From positions 1 through 64,000 of the forward strand of contig JBLICU010000002.1 in NCBI GenBank assembly GCA_047632435.1: 64,000 nt of DNA, written 5' to 3'. The stretch is from JAMZMI01 sp047632435. GTDB taxonomy: Bacteria > Bacteroidota > Bacteroidia > Cytophagales > Cyclobacteriaceae. The position numbers and the translations under genes were made by a program. Positions 9,449 to 18,576 of the stretch are shown piece by piece; position 1 is the stretch's first letter; each line of letters opens with the position of its first letter. The notes under the pieces were generated by a model, which saw only the letters and a list, made by a program, of their open reading frames with translations, ran no database searches and was not told the origin of the DNA.

Positions 9449-10717
9449 CTATGATTTCAAATCCTCCAAAAAAGCATCAATCGCCTGATAAAGTTTCTGA
9501 AGCTCAAGATTGGTAATGATGTATGGGGGAAGAATATATATCACATTACCTAAAGGCCGTAGAAGCAGATTTCTTTCCATAAAAAAATCATAAATACGTT
9601 CCTTAATGTTGCTAGTGTATCCCGCATCTGGAGCGTTTAACTCAATGGCGAGAATAGTACCTCGATGACGTATTTCTTTAATTAATTCAGTTTTTTTGAA
9701 TCTATTGACATATGCAGCGTGACTTTCAGTAATTCGCTGGATGTCCCGCTGACATTTCTTAGTAAGCAGCAAACGCATGCTTGCATTGGCCGCTGCACAC
9801 GCCAACGGATTGGCAGTGTAAGAATGACCATGAAAAAAAGCTTTAGTTCTATCAGCTACGTCAAACGCCTGGACGATTTTTTGACTGATGGCTGTGACGC
9901 CCATAGGCAAATAGCCTCCTGTGATTCCTTTAGAGAGGCAAAAAATATCAGGATCATTTTTCAGATAATCGGATGCAAACATTTTCCCGGTGCGGCCAAA
10001 ACCAACCATTACTTCATCGGCAATACAGATAATCTCTTTTTCTCTGGCTATGCTGATTAGTTCATCAAGCACTTTAGGCGCATACATTTGCATGCCAGCC
10101 GCTCCCTGCACCAATGGCTCAAAGATGAAAGCTGCAGTTTGAGTTGTAGCCAGTTCTTTCATTTTGGCAATAGCTGCATGCCCGTCTCCTTCGGGAAATG
10201 GAATAAAATCCACGTCAAATAAAAAGCTGTTGAATGGCGCAGAAAAAATATTTCTATCCGCCACAGACATACTCCCAAAAGTATCCCCATGATAAGCCCC
10301 TGCTATCGCAATGACTTTTTTGCGAGCTACTCCCTGATTATACCAATATTGAATGGCAAGCTTCAATGCTACCTCCACCGAAGTACTACCATCGTCAGAA
10401 AAGAATAACCGAGAAATGGTCTTTGGCAGTAACTTTTTGAGCGTCTTGGAAAGATCAATTGCAGGTTTGTGTGTAAATCCAGCGAAAATCACTTGCTCTA
10501 CTTGTGCCGCCTGTCGACTGATTGCTTTTGAAATTTTCTTATGGCTGTGCCCATGAATATTGACCCACCAGGAGGAGATAGCATCCATGATCCTTCTGCC
10601 ATCATAGGTATATAGATAGATGCCTCTGGCCTTTTTGATGGCTATCGGCTTGTTTCCTGCCAAGGGTGAAAATGGATGCCAGATGTTTTCCTGATCTATT
10701 TTTTCGAGATTGTTCAT
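9449..10717 (-). CDS. bioA: Adenosylmethionine-8-amino-7-oxononanoate aminotransferase
   Basis: A class III PLP aminotransferase that converts 7-keto-8-aminopelargonate to 7,8-diaminopelargonate with SAM as amino donor, the third step of biotin ring assembly. The diagnostic features are IWHPFSPL at the N-terminus, SSWWVNIHGHSH, the AYHGDTFG motif, ADEVMVGFGRTG and the PLP Lys in LSKGITGGYLPM. The start is ATG 10717, overlapping the bioD stop as ATGA, which implies translational coupling; a TTG six bases upstream is not needed. No bioB lies in the window. Confidence 0.93.
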   Translation of the reverse strand: MNNLEKIDQENIWHPFSPLAGNKPIAIKKARGIYLYTYDGRRIMDAISSWWVNIHGHSHKKISKAISRQAAQVEQVIFAGFTHKPAIDLSKTLKKLLPKTISRLFFSDDGSTSVEVALKLAIQYWYNQGVARKKVIAIAGAYHGDTFGSMSVADRNIFSAPFNSFLFDVDFIPFPEGDGHAAIAKMKELATTQTAAFIFEPLVQGAAGMQMYAPKVLDELISIAREKEIICIADEVMVGFGRTGKMFASDYLKNDPDIFCLSKGITGGYLPMGVTAISQKIVQAFDVADRTKAFFHGHSYTANPLACAAANASMRLLLTKKCQRDIQRITESHAAYVNRFKKTELIKEIRHRGTILAIELNAPDAGYTSNIKERIYDFFMERNLLLRPLGNVIYILPPYIITNLELQKLYQAIDAFLEDLKS

Positions 10718-11322
10718 TTCCAATTCTTCTTTAGCAATTTGGCATATTTCAAAATGACCGCCTTGTTAATTATTTCTTCCTTTTCGATATGTAATAATTC
10801 TCTCCAGCCAGTTTTGGCCAGTATGATTTGCTCACTTTCGGCATTGTGCTCGCCATTGAAAATCACCCCTTTTACAGGTATGTTTCTAGTTTTTAATGCC
10901 TCAGCCGTGAGTAGCGTATGATTGATGCTGCCAAGATATAAATTGGACACTACGACTATCTCACATCCAAATTTCTGAATTAAATCAATGACAAAATGTT
11001 GATCATTTAAAGGGACAAAAATGCCTCCTGCACCTTCAATGATGATTGCGCGATCAGACTTGGGGATTTCAAATTGATCAATATTGATTTCAATACCCTC
11101 AGCCCTTGCAGAAGCATGTGGTGAAGCGGGCATTTTGAGGAGATATCGCTCAGAATGAAATTGACTCTTTTTATTTGAAATAAGGGATCGAACAATATCA
11201 GTATCGGTAGGAATTCCAGCCTGTACGGGCTTCCAATAATCCGCTCCCAGCATCTCGGTCAGGATAGTACTGACTAGTGTTTTTCCTGAATCAGTGCCTA
11301 TAGCCGTAACGAAAAAATTCAT
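10714..11322 (-). CDS. bioD: Dethiobiotin synthetase
   Basis: A 202-residue ATP-dependent carboxylase that closes the ureido ring of dethiobiotin. The P-loop variant AIGTDSGKT is at residues ~7-15, followed by YWKPVQAG (Lys for substrate and ATP) and IIEGAGGIFVPLND. Length and motifs are typical of the BioD family, although the protein is short at the C-terminus. It is coupled to bioA by a 4-base ATGA overlap. The upstream neighbour is a PstS-like lipoprotein gene, 103 bases away. Confidence 0.92.
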   Translation of the reverse strand: MNFFVTAIGTDSGKTLVSTILTEMLGADYWKPVQAGIPTDTDIVRSLISNKKSQFHSERYLLKMPASPHASARAEGIEINIDQFEIPKSDRAIIIEGAGGIFVPLNDQHFVIDLIQKFGCEIVVVSNLYLGSINHTLLTAEALKTRNIPVKGVIFNGEHNAESEQIILAKTGWRELLHIEKEEIINKAVILKYAKLLKKNWK

Positions 11323-11425
11323 ACAGCGAAGTTATAGCAGCCATGACAAACCACTACACATTTTCACAATCCTAACAGCGGACTTAAACAATACGGGTCA
11401 ATAATCAAAATCAATTCAACTATTC

Positions 11426-12283
11426 TCAATTCACAGCCAGATCAGCTTCAATTCTTTTTGGTAGTAGTCCCTGCTCCATGATGATATAATATGCATCCTG
11501 CGTTTTTAGGTAGTCCAAAAAAGCAGTTAGTGCAGGATTATTTTGATCCCGGTAATACATCTGTAGAGATCGCTTTAGTGGATATGTACCAGCTCCCAGG
11601 TTTTTGAATGTCGGCGAGATGAACGTTGAATCAAGATAAGAATCACTTGCAACATCCATCGATTTTATACTTTCGGTAAAATAACCAAACCCAATAAATC
11701 CAATTCCACTTTGATTTTCATTGACCCTGGAAACTATGGCCTTGTTATCAGATGAGATAACGGCCATTGGATTCAACCTATCTATTTTAAAATATTCCTG
11801 AAAAAATCTTTGCGTTCCTGAATTTTCATCGCGGATAATAGGAACAATCTGACCGGGACTTCCACCCATTTGACTCCAATTTGTGATTGTTCCAGAAAAA
11901 ATTCCTTTGACCTGCTCATTGGTCAAATGCTCGATTGGGTTTTGTTTATTGCCAATGATCACAATACCATCATAGGCCAAAACATGTTCAATGACATCAT
12001 GATTAGAGCCTAGCATGTCATCCAAATCAAATTGAAATGAGGACAAACCTACATCAGCTGTACCGTCTTTCATTGCTTTTAGCCCGAGGCTACTGCCTCC
12101 CCCTTCTATAACGATTTTAATCGTGTCCTGACTTCTTTCAAATTCTGTTTTTAAGACATCAAATGTGCTGTGCATTGACTCACTTCCTTTGAAAGTAAGT
12201 ATCTGATTTTTTGACTTTTTAGATGGGTTGCAAGAAATAAAAAGGATAAAAATTAGAAAGAGAACTAGCTGGTTGATTTTCAT
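11426..12283 (-). CDS. PstS-like substrate-binding lipoprotein
   Basis: A 285-residue periplasmic binding protein of the phosphate ABC transporter (PstS) family, with a lipoprotein signal ending at LFISC (Cys19). Ligand-loop motifs are visible: FKGSESMHSTFDVLK, IEGGGSSLGLKAMKDGTADVGLSS, and RDENSGTQRFFQEYF. No pstC, pstA or pstB gene is near; instead it sits between bioF and bioD on the same strand. It could be a high-affinity phosphate-binding protein serving a distant transporter, or a PstS-fold protein for another oxyanion. The gaps of ~100 bases on both sides suggest its own promoter. Confidence 0.8.
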   Translation of the reverse strand: MKINQLVLFLIFILFISCNPSKKSKNQILTFKGSESMHSTFDVLKTEFERSQDTIKIVIEGGGSSLGLKAMKDGTADVGLSSFQFDLDDMLGSNHDVIEHVLAYDGIVIIGNKQNPIEHLTNEQVKGIFSGTITNWSQMGGSPGQIVPIIRDENSGTQRFFQEYFKIDRLNPMAVISSDNKAIVSRVNENQSGIGFIGFGYFTESIKSMDVASDSYLDSTFISPTFKNLGAGTYPLKRSLQMYYRDQNNPALTAFLDYLKTQDAYYIIMEQGLLPKRIEADLAVN

Positions 12284-12386
12284 ATTGTCTTAATTAGACA
12301 CGAAATTAAACCAGTTATAAACTTGAATTTTAAGACTTTCTGTTAAGTAAATGTGATCATTCTATGACCCGGGTTTTCGAAGGTAT

Positions 12387-13496
12387 TTATGCAAGTATAT
12401 CAATCAGTCTGCTGCTGAGATTTCTTATTTCATCATCGAAATTATGAACATGCAAACTGATCCGTAATCGCTCTGTCCCACGCTGCACTGTAGGTGAAAG
12501 TATAGGTCTCACGTCAAAACCCTCCCGCTGAAGTTGAGAAGAAACCTCCCTGGCTTTTTCATTCGAACCAATCAAAACGGGCTGAATGGCAGTATTACTT
12601 ATGCTCTCTGGAAATGAATCTCTGAATAATTGAATCTTGTATTCAAGTTTCTCTTGTAAATGGATGTTTTCTGTTAAGTATTTAAAACTTTCCTCTATTG
12701 CAATGACACTGTGCGGTGGCAATGAGGTGGTATAAATAAAAGGTCTACCAAAATTCACGAGGAAATCTTTCAATACCTGTGACCCTGCCACACACGCTCC
12801 GTGAACTCCCATGGCCTTACCAAAAGTATAGACTCTCGCAAAAACATGTTTTTCCAGCTGCTGGTGAACAAGCATTCCTGCCCCAAATTGACCCATCGCT
12901 CCTGTGCTATGTGCTTCGTCAATGATCAGGTAAGCTCCCTTTTCCTCACAAATACCCACAATATCTTGAAGTGGAGCCACATCGCCATCCATAGAAAAGA
13001 TGGTTTCAGTGACTACAAAAACCCGACCCTGTGCTTGCTGGATTTTCATTTTCAAATCATCCAAATCATTGTGTCGAAAGGCAACAGTTTGTGCCGAGCT
13101 CAGCCACGCTCCTTCCTTCAAACACACATGTGAAAGCTGATCGTAAATGATCGTATCTCCCTTTTCGGCCACAGCCGAGACCAATGCCTGATTAGCAGCA
13201 TATCCGGAGTTGAATATAAGAACGGCCTCAGCACAAAAAATAGTTTTTAAATAGTTTTCAAGTAACTCATAATATTTGTGATTACCAGATAGCAATCGAC
13301 TTCCGGTTCCTCCATTGGAGATAAAGCCTTCTGAATTGATTCTTTCAGCAATCTGCTGCGCCAAACTCTGATTTTGTGAAAGTCCTAAATAATCATTTGA
13401 CACAAAGTCAATCAATCCGGTTGCAGAAGGTAAATGTCTGAGATTACCCCCAAGTTGTCGCTCTTCAATCTTATTCTTTAGAAATGATTCATTCAT
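12387..13496 (-). CDS. bioF: 8-amino-7-oxononanoate synthase
   Basis: A PLP-dependent alpha-oxoamine synthase that condenses pimeloyl-ACP/CoA with alanine in the first biotin-specific step. Seen are FVSNDYLGLSQN, GGTGSRLLSGNHKYYELLE, DQLSHVCLKEGA, IIDEAHSTGAMGQFGAG, and the PLP Lys in TFGKAMGVHGACVAGS. I choose ATG 13496 (MNESFLKNKIEE) over the TTG at 13505. It is the first gene of the minus-strand group bioF-pstS-bioD-bioA and diverges from the LpxR-like gene with only 37 bases between start codons. Confidence 0.92.
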   Translation of the reverse strand: MNESFLKNKIEERQLGGNLRHLPSATGLIDFVSNDYLGLSQNQSLAQQIAERINSEGFISNGGTGSRLLSGNHKYYELLENYLKTIFCAEAVLIFNSGYAANQALVSAVAEKGDTIIYDQLSHVCLKEGAWLSSAQTVAFRHNDLDDLKMKIQQAQGRVFVVTETIFSMDGDVAPLQDIVGICEEKGAYLIIDEAHSTGAMGQFGAGMLVHQQLEKHVFARVYTFGKAMGVHGACVAGSQVLKDFLVNFGRPFIYTTSLPPHSVIAIEESFKYLTENIHLQEKLEYKIQLFRDSFPESISNTAIQPVLIGSNEKAREVSSQLQREGFDVRPILSPTVQRGTERLRISLHVHNFDDEIRNLSSRLIDILA

Positions 13497-13519
13497 AAAA
13501 TCCAAATTATGTAAATATC

Positions 13520-13527
13520 TATCTTTG
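13520..13527 (+). promoter_or_regulatory. Putative -7 box for the LpxR-like gene
   Basis: TATCTTTG matches TAnnTTTG exactly and ends only 6 bases before ATG 13534, so transcripts would have almost no leader. No -33 TTTG is visible upstream, which lies inside the bioF start region. Confidence 0.35.
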
Positions 13528-13533
13528 CTATCA

Positions 13534-14469
13534 ATGAAAAATATTTTTGTTTTCAGTTTCTGCTTTTGTTTTACGTTGATTTCATTTGGGCAAGGAAAAA
13601 TTCTGAAATACGAATGTCAACTTGTAATTGACAATGATGTATTTACTGGTGATTTAGAACAAGATCAATATTACTCCAGCGGAGTTTATGCTTCATTCAG
13701 ATATCTGAAGGATAGCACTGAGAAAGCCAAAATCATCCGCACGTATCAGCTCAACCATCAGATGTACACTCCAAGTTGGATTGGGGAAAAAAAACAAGAA
13801 TCTAGAGATCGGCCCTATGCAGGAGTGGCCTATTTCAGTATCGCCAACGAATATTACTTCTTCAGTGGCTCCTATTTGAAAGCGGAAATAGACCTTGGAT
13901 GGTTGGGGCCAAAGGTTTTGATGGGGGAGACTCAAAAAACCTGGCACGGCTGGTTTGGCATGCCGCAACCGCAGGGTTGGGAGAATCAGATACAAGATAC
14001 ACCTATGATCAATGTGAATCTAACACATGTTAGCGCCTATTTCTCATCCAATAAATTTGAGTTGGCTGGTGAGTCCACCTTGCAGCTGGGAACGGTTTAT
14101 GATTTGGCGCGATACGATTTGATCATGCGTGTTGGAAAATTAAACCCTTTGAACAAATCCGCTTATTTACGCAGCTCTCTTGGAAATATTGAAAACAGAA
14201 CGCCCGAAAAAATACCTGTAGAAGCTTACTTTTTTTATTCCCCCGGAATTGAATATGTAATATACAATGCCACACTTCAGGGCAATTTGATTGGGAAAGA
14301 ATCGCCTTATACAACAGATGCCACCAAAATAGTTTGGCAACATCGTGCGGGTGCAATGTGGAGCTGGTCGGTATTTGATTTCGGAATCACAGCCTACTGG
14401 CGAAGAAAGGAAAACCTAGAAGCCACCAATCACGACTATGTTGGGTTTAGAATGAACTACCGATTTTAG
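13534..14469 (+). CDS. LpxR-like lipid A deacylase (outer-membrane beta-barrel)
   Basis: A 311-residue protein resembling the LpxR / DUF2219 family of outer-membrane lipid A 3'-O-deacylases. A signal peptide covers residues 1-20 (core FVFSFCFCFTLISFG). Family landmarks follow: IDNDVFTG, DQYYSSGVYASF, QMYTPSW, the strongly conserved DRPYAG, and LGWLGPKVLMGETQKTWH. In LpxR the Asn-Asp pair and the Q-x-x-x-H segment form the active site, and equivalents are present here. The C-terminal strand ends FRMNYRF, typical of barrels. ATG 13534 is preferred because the TTG at 13525 lies inside the likely -7 box. The stop overlaps the converging oxidoreductase gene by 4 bases. Confidence 0.82.
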   Translation: MKNIFVFSFCFCFTLISFGQGKILKYECQLVIDNDVFTGDLEQDQYYSSGVYASFRYLKDSTEKAKIIRTYQLNHQMYTPSWIGEKKQESRDRPYAGVAYFSIANEYYFFSGSYLKAEIDLGWLGPKVLMGETQKTWHGWFGMPQPQGWENQIQDTPMINVNLTHVSAYFSSNKFELAGESTLQLGTVYDLARYDLIMRVGKLNPLNKSAYLRSSLGNIENRTPEKIPVEAYFFYSPGIEYVIYNATLQGNLIGKESPYTTDATKIVWQHRAGAMWSWSVFDFGITAYWRRKENLEATNHDYVGFRMNYRF

Positions 14470-15431
14470 ATTTCCAATACAATCTTGCCCTTTACCATTC
14501 GGTTGGAAATTTCCAATAACGCTTCGACACCTAGAGCCAAAGGGAGCACTTTGGTGATGGCAGGACTGATCTTTTCCTGCTCTAACCATTTTAAAAGTAG
14601 TCTTACATTTCTGGCGTTATCCAAAGGAAAATTTCTCCAAAAATGTCCCCAGAACACACCTATGATGGATGCACTTTTAAGCAATGGTAAATTCCATGAC
14701 AATGCCGGGATCACGCCTGAAGCAAAACCTACCACAAGGTGGCGACCATTTGGCATAAGTGATCTGAATGCTGATTCGGATAAGTCCCCACCTACAGGAT
14801 CAAAAACCACATCAACCGAACCCAATTTTTTCAGCTCAGATTTTAAATCGGTATTCACATAATTGATGGTCATATCTGCTCCATTAGCCAAACAAAATGC
14901 GGCCTTTTCATCACTTGATACACAGGCAATGACCTTTGCACCAAATTGTTTCCCGATTTGAATGGCGGCTGTTCCCGTTCCACCAGCAGCGCCCAACACC
15001 ACTAAAGTTTCCCCAGCAGCCAACATGGCCCGATCCTTCAATGCGTATATAGCTGTGGCATAAGTCTCCAAAAGTGCGGCGGCCGATTTGCTATCGACCT
15101 CCTGTGGAATCAAATAGGTATTGGATGCTTTGGCCACTGCCAATGCTCCAAAACCACCCCAGCCCATCGCGGCTAGAACCTTATCTCCATTTTTAAATGA
15201 ATCGACCTCAACACCAATTTCAATAATTGTTCCCGACACTTCTCCACCGGGAACAAATGGGAAGCCAGGACTAAATTGATATTTACCCTGTACTATGAGT
15301 GTATCGGGAAAGTTGACACCACAATGCACCACTTGAATCAATACTTCATCTGGGCCACATTTTGGGTCAGGAATTTCTTTTAATTTTAAGTTCTCAATTG
15401 CTCCAAAGGAATCACATACAATAGCTTTCAT
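14466..15431 (-). CDS. NADPH:quinone oxidoreductase family protein
   Basis: A 321-residue medium-chain dehydrogenase/reductase of the zinc-less quinone oxidoreductase group. The N-terminal GroES-like domain shows CGVNFPDTLIVQGKYQ and FPFVPGGEVSG; the Rossmann domain has VLGAAGGTGTAAIQIGK and VVFDPVGGDLSESAF. No structural zinc-binding Cys cluster is seen. The family reduces quinones or alpha,beta-unsaturated carbonyls with NADPH; the substrate is not predictable. The ArsC-like gene lies 4 bases upstream on the same strand, so the two are probably co-transcribed. Confidence 0.87.
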   Translation of the reverse strand: MKAIVCDSFGAIENLKLKEIPDPKCGPDEVLIQVVHCGVNFPDTLIVQGKYQFSPGFPFVPGGEVSGTIIEIGVEVDSFKNGDKVLAAMGWGGFGALAVAKASNTYLIPQEVDSKSAAALLETYATAIYALKDRAMLAAGETLVVLGAAGGTGTAAIQIGKQFGAKVIACVSSDEKAAFCLANGADMTINYVNTDLKSELKKLGSVDVVFDPVGGDLSESAFRSLMPNGRHLVVGFASGVIPALSWNLPLLKSASIIGVFWGHFWRNFPLDNARNVRLLLKWLEQEKISPAITKVLPLALGVEALLEISNRMVKGKIVLEI

Positions 15432-15435
15432 AAAA

Positions 15436-15777
15436 TCAAAGTATGGTTAAAACTTGTTGCGGTGGCCGTCCTATTGCTGCTTTTTCTCCATTGATCACAA
15501 TTGGTCGTTCCATCAGTTTGGGGAATTGAAGCATCGCCTCGATCCATTCTTCATCTGTCATCTCTTTCCCTTTGAAATGATCCTTAAAGTCCGGTTCGCC
15601 TTTTCTAATAAGGTCAGCAGCATTTATGCCCAACATCTTAATGATTTTTTTTAACTCCTCTTTGGTTGGCGGTTCCTTTAGATATTCAACAATAGTAATT
15701 TTCTCTCCTTTTGCTTCAAGCAAGGATAAAGTTTCCCTACTTTTCATACATCGGGGATTGTGATAAATTGTGACCAT
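15436..15777 (-). CDS. arsC: ArsC/Spx-family reductase, arsenate reductase type
   Basis: A 113-residue thioredoxin-fold protein of the ArsC family. The N-terminal YHNPRCMKSRETL carries the catalytic Cys10 (single Cys, not the CxxC of Spx). The Arg residues that contact arsenate in glutaredoxin-linked ArsC have counterparts in the LIRKGEPDFK, MERPIV and IGRPPQQV segments. It would reduce arsenate to arsenite using glutathione and glutaredoxin, or another small-thiol system. No arsB or arsR is nearby, so a different thiol substrate is possible. It is the first gene of a two-gene unit with the quinone oxidoreductase. Confidence 0.8.
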   Translation of the reverse strand: MVTIYHNPRCMKSRETLSLLEAKGEKITIVEYLKEPPTKEELKKIIKMLGINAADLIRKGEPDFKDHFKGKEMTDEEWIEAMLQFPKLMERPIVINGEKAAIGRPPQQVLTIL

Positions 15778-15826
15778 GAATCTTGATTTGTCGTTGAAAA
15801 CTGAAAATTACATTAAATAGAAGTCG

Positions 15827-16540
15827 GTGCAGAAAAAATTCGAGTTGAATTGTGATATGGGAGAAGGAATCGGCAATGAACATCTGCTCATGCCCCTGAT
15901 CGATTCATGTAGTATCGCCTGTGGTGGTCATGCTGGTGATGACGATACGATGAAGCAAACCATCGAATTGGCATTGAAATACAAAGTCTCCATCGGTGCT
16001 CATCCTTCATTTCCAGACAAAGCAAATTTTGGAAGGAAAAAGCTCAATATGGATAGGGGCGCGCTGATGGAAAGTCTAAACAATCAAGTAAGTCATTTTG
16101 AAAGCTTATGTCTCCAGCAAGGCGCAGCACTGAGCCACATCAAAACACATGGTGCTTTATATAATCTGGCAGCCGTAGATGTGAAAATGGCTCAAACTGT
16201 GATCGATGCGCTCCAATCATATCTCTATCTGTCTTTTGTAGCACCAGGCCATTCTGTTTTTCAAAAACTAATTCACGCAGCTGGTGGATCAATAAAAACA
16301 GAGGCTTTTGCGGATAGAAGTTATCATCCAGATCTTACCTTGGTCTCCAGAGATGATCCAAATGGCGTCATCACAAATCCTGAAAAAGCCATGGAGCAAG
16401 TCAAAGAAATGGTTATCAATCAAAGAGTGAGAAGTATCAGTGGATCCTATGTTCCTATAACAGCCGAAACCTTTTGTGTTCATGGTGACAATCCATCAGC
16501 AATGAAGGTTTTGCAGGCATTAAGAAATCTGTTGATTTGA
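15827..16540 (+). CDS. pxpA: 5-oxoprolinase subunit A
   Basis: A 237-residue LamB/YcsF family protein, subunit A of the ATP-dependent 5-oxoprolinase that opens pyroglutamate to glutamate. The motifs are ELNCDMGEG, ACGGHAGDDDTM, IGAHPSFPDKANFGR, HIKTHGALYN and FADRSY. The only available start in frame is GTG 15827, because an in-frame TAG sits 9 bases upstream. It is the first gene of pxpABC; its stop overlaps the pxpB start by one base (TGATG). Confidence 0.92.
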   Translation: MQKKFELNCDMGEGIGNEHLLMPLIDSCSIACGGHAGDDDTMKQTIELALKYKVSIGAHPSFPDKANFGRKKLNMDRGALMESLNNQVSHFESLCLQQGAALSHIKTHGALYNLAAVDVKMAQTVIDALQSYLYLSFVAPGHSVFQKLIHAAGGSIKTEAFADRSYHPDLTLVSRDDPNGVITNPEKAMEQVKEMVINQRVRSISGSYVPITAETFCVHGDNPSAMKVLQALRNLLI

Positions 16541-17262
16541 TGAGCGAAATAAGCTACAAACGAATAGGGGAATCTGTGCTGCTTATAGAATGGCCTGCAG
16601 AAATAAGTGAGGAGAATCTGATTCGAATCTTAAATATACAGCATGGGCTAAACCAACAACAAATCGAAGGGATTTTGGAGATGTGGCCAGCTTACAGGAG
16701 TCTGGCTATCCACTACAATCCAGAGACTGTTTCACATGAGCAATTGATTCTAAAAATCGATTCACACAAAAATCAGGATCACGATTTAATTAAACCAAAC
16801 AGATGGTTGATTCCGGTTTGTTATGAATCAGAATATGCACTGGATTTACTTGATGCAAGTAAGCAACTAAAACTTAATCCTGAAGAAGTGATCTATAGAC
16901 ATTGCGCCGTGGAATACAAAGTCCATTTCATGGGATTTCTACCCGGATTCATGTATTTGGGTGGATTGGATCAATCCATAAATCTTCCCAGAAAACCCGC
17001 ACCAAAAAGATCCGTACCAAAGGGTGCTGTGGCAATTGGAGGTTTCCAGACGGGCATTTATCCATCGGAATCACCAGGAGGCTGGCATGTGATTGGCAAT
17101 TCGCCGCTCCGTTTTTTTGATGTAACCGCAGAAAATCCGTGTTTCATTCAGCCCGGAGATACTGTACGATTTGAGGCTGTCACTCACCAAGAATACAAAG
17201 TGTCTCAACTTGAGACGCGACTTGATGTGTTTGACCTAAACGCCATTTTGAAAAATGGGTAA
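16540..17262 (+). CDS. pxpB: 5-oxoprolinase subunit B (KipI family)
   Basis: A 240-residue KipI/PxpB homologue. Conserved stretches are IPVCYESEYALDL, HFMGFLPGFMYLGGLD, PRKPAPKRSVPKGAVAIGG and GWHVIGNSPLRFFD. In the PxpABC complex, PxpB and PxpC bind oxoproline and ATP for phosphorylation before PxpA-dependent ring opening. The start is ATG 16540, overlapping the pxpA stop; a TTG one codon earlier is less likely. The last 8 bases overlap pxpC, indicating coupling. Confidence 0.92.
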   Translation: MSEISYKRIGESVLLIEWPAEISEENLIRILNIQHGLNQQQIEGILEMWPAYRSLAIHYNPETVSHEQLILKIDSHKNQDHDLIKPNRWLIPVCYESEYALDLLDASKQLKLNPEEVIYRHCAVEYKVHFMGFLPGFMYLGGLDQSINLPRKPAPKRSVPKGAVAIGGFQTGIYPSESPGGWHVIGNSPLRFFDVTAENPCFIQPGDTVRFEAVTHQEYKVSQLETRLDVFDLNAILKNG

Positions 17263-18142
17263 ACTCATCATATTAAAACCCGGCTTTCAAACCTCGATTC
17301 AGGATCAAGGCAGATTTGGCTATCGCAATTTTGGTGTGCCTGTCTCAGGAGCCATGGATCAACACCATGCCACATTGGCAAATTTGCTTGTTAGAAATAC
17401 TCCAGAAAATCCATTGATAGAAATCACACTCAGCGGACCAGAAATAGAATTTTTTGATCAAACCTTTATCGCCATTACGGGAGCAGATATTTCTCCCGAA
17501 ATTGATGGGAAGACAATAGACCTTAATAAAATGATCAGTATCGAAGCAGGTCTGGTTTTAAATTTTGGAAAGCTGCAATACGGTGTGCGGGCATATATTG
17601 GCATTCATGGTTTGTCCGCTGAGAAGTCAATGGGCAGTTGCTCTCAATATCCGGAAATCACATCCAAATCAAAGCTTGAAAAAGGTGATTGGCTAAAATT
17701 TCAAAAGACTGCAGACGCTAATCCTGCTTTTACGAAAGTAAAAATCGATCGCCGATTTTTTGAAAATGAAGTATTGGATGTTTTTCCAGGACCAGAATTT
17801 GACTCCATTGATCAAAATACCATTTCTCGCCTATTAGCCCAGCGAATAACTATAAAAGAAAACAACCGCATGGGCTACCAATTGGAACCATCTGAGAATC
17901 TCACCAATACGTCTTCCATTATTACATCAAATGTAGTTCCGGGTACCGTTCAACTCACTCCTGCTGGCCGATTGATTGTGCTGATGCGCGATGGTCAGGT
18001 TACAGGCGGCTACCCTCGCATTTTCCAGTTGACAGAAAAAAGCATCAATCAACTTTCTCAGAAACAAGCAGGAACACCTATTCAGTTGAGATTGATTATG
18101 AATAATCAGTGGTCAGTGGTCGGTGATCGGATGAAAGATTAA
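17255..18142 (+). CDS. pxpC: 5-oxoprolinase subunit C (KipA family)
   Basis: A 295-residue KipA/PxpC carboxyltransferase-like subunit. Diagnostic are the N-terminal GFQTSIQDQGRFGYRNFGVPVSGAMD, the central DVFPGPEFD and the NRMGYQLEP segment with VPGTVQLTPAGRLIVLMRDGQVTGGYPRI near the C-terminus. It completes the pxpABC operon, whose order matches many bacteria. No transporter gene accompanies the set here, so pyroglutamate is likely scavenged from metabolism rather than imported. Confidence 0.92.
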   Translation: MGKLIILKPGFQTSIQDQGRFGYRNFGVPVSGAMDQHHATLANLLVRNTPENPLIEITLSGPEIEFFDQTFIAITGADISPEIDGKTIDLNKMISIEAGLVLNFGKLQYGVRAYIGIHGLSAEKSMGSCSQYPEITSKSKLEKGDWLKFQKTADANPAFTKVKIDRRFFENEVLDVFPGPEFDSIDQNTISRLLAQRITIKENNRMGYQLEPSENLTNTSSIITSNVVPGTVQLTPAGRLIVLMRDGQVTGGYPRIFQLTEKSINQLSQKQAGTPIQLRLIMNNQWSVVGDRMKD

Positions 18143-18576
18143 AATGGAGAATGGTTAATGAGGACGTTCGTTTCAACTTGTGTACTAAATAAACTGTACT
18201 CTGTACCATTCCAAGTACCAAAGTAAACTGTGCATGTAGCTAGGCCAACCACCAAAAAACAATGGCGAAAAGCAAATAGCCAAATCCTATTTTAAATACC
18301 TGAAATTATCAATTTAGCTAAGACTCCTGTCCATTATAATTTTGGAACGGTTTTTAACCCACTAAAAAGAAATAATAGAAATTCATTGAAATTGATAACC
18401 AACTAACTGAAACACCTAAAATATTATGAATAATTATAATATTTTTAAACAAATCGCATTAGTAGTTGGTTTAACATAAATTCAGAAATTAGTATGCATG
18501 CATAATATTTTTAAATTCTATTAGCATAAAATCAATTTTTAACTAAATTGACGGATTAAACTACAATTAAACACAG
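18143..18576. other. Intergenic region with a possible distant promoter and mini-ORF
   Basis: No full gene. TAATTTTG at 18337-18344 is an exact TAnnTTTG match and would give a ~230-base leader for the fasciclin gene. A 17-codon ORF at 18426-18479 reads MNNYNIFKQIALVVGLT. The 14-mer ATAATATTTTTAAA occurs twice, at 18436 and 18502. No terminator for pxpC is evident. Confidence 0.4.

Noticed and set aside
13525..13533. TTG start three codons upstream for the LpxR-like protein
   Set aside because: It falls inside the -7 box and adds nothing to the signal peptide; ATG 13534 is preferred.
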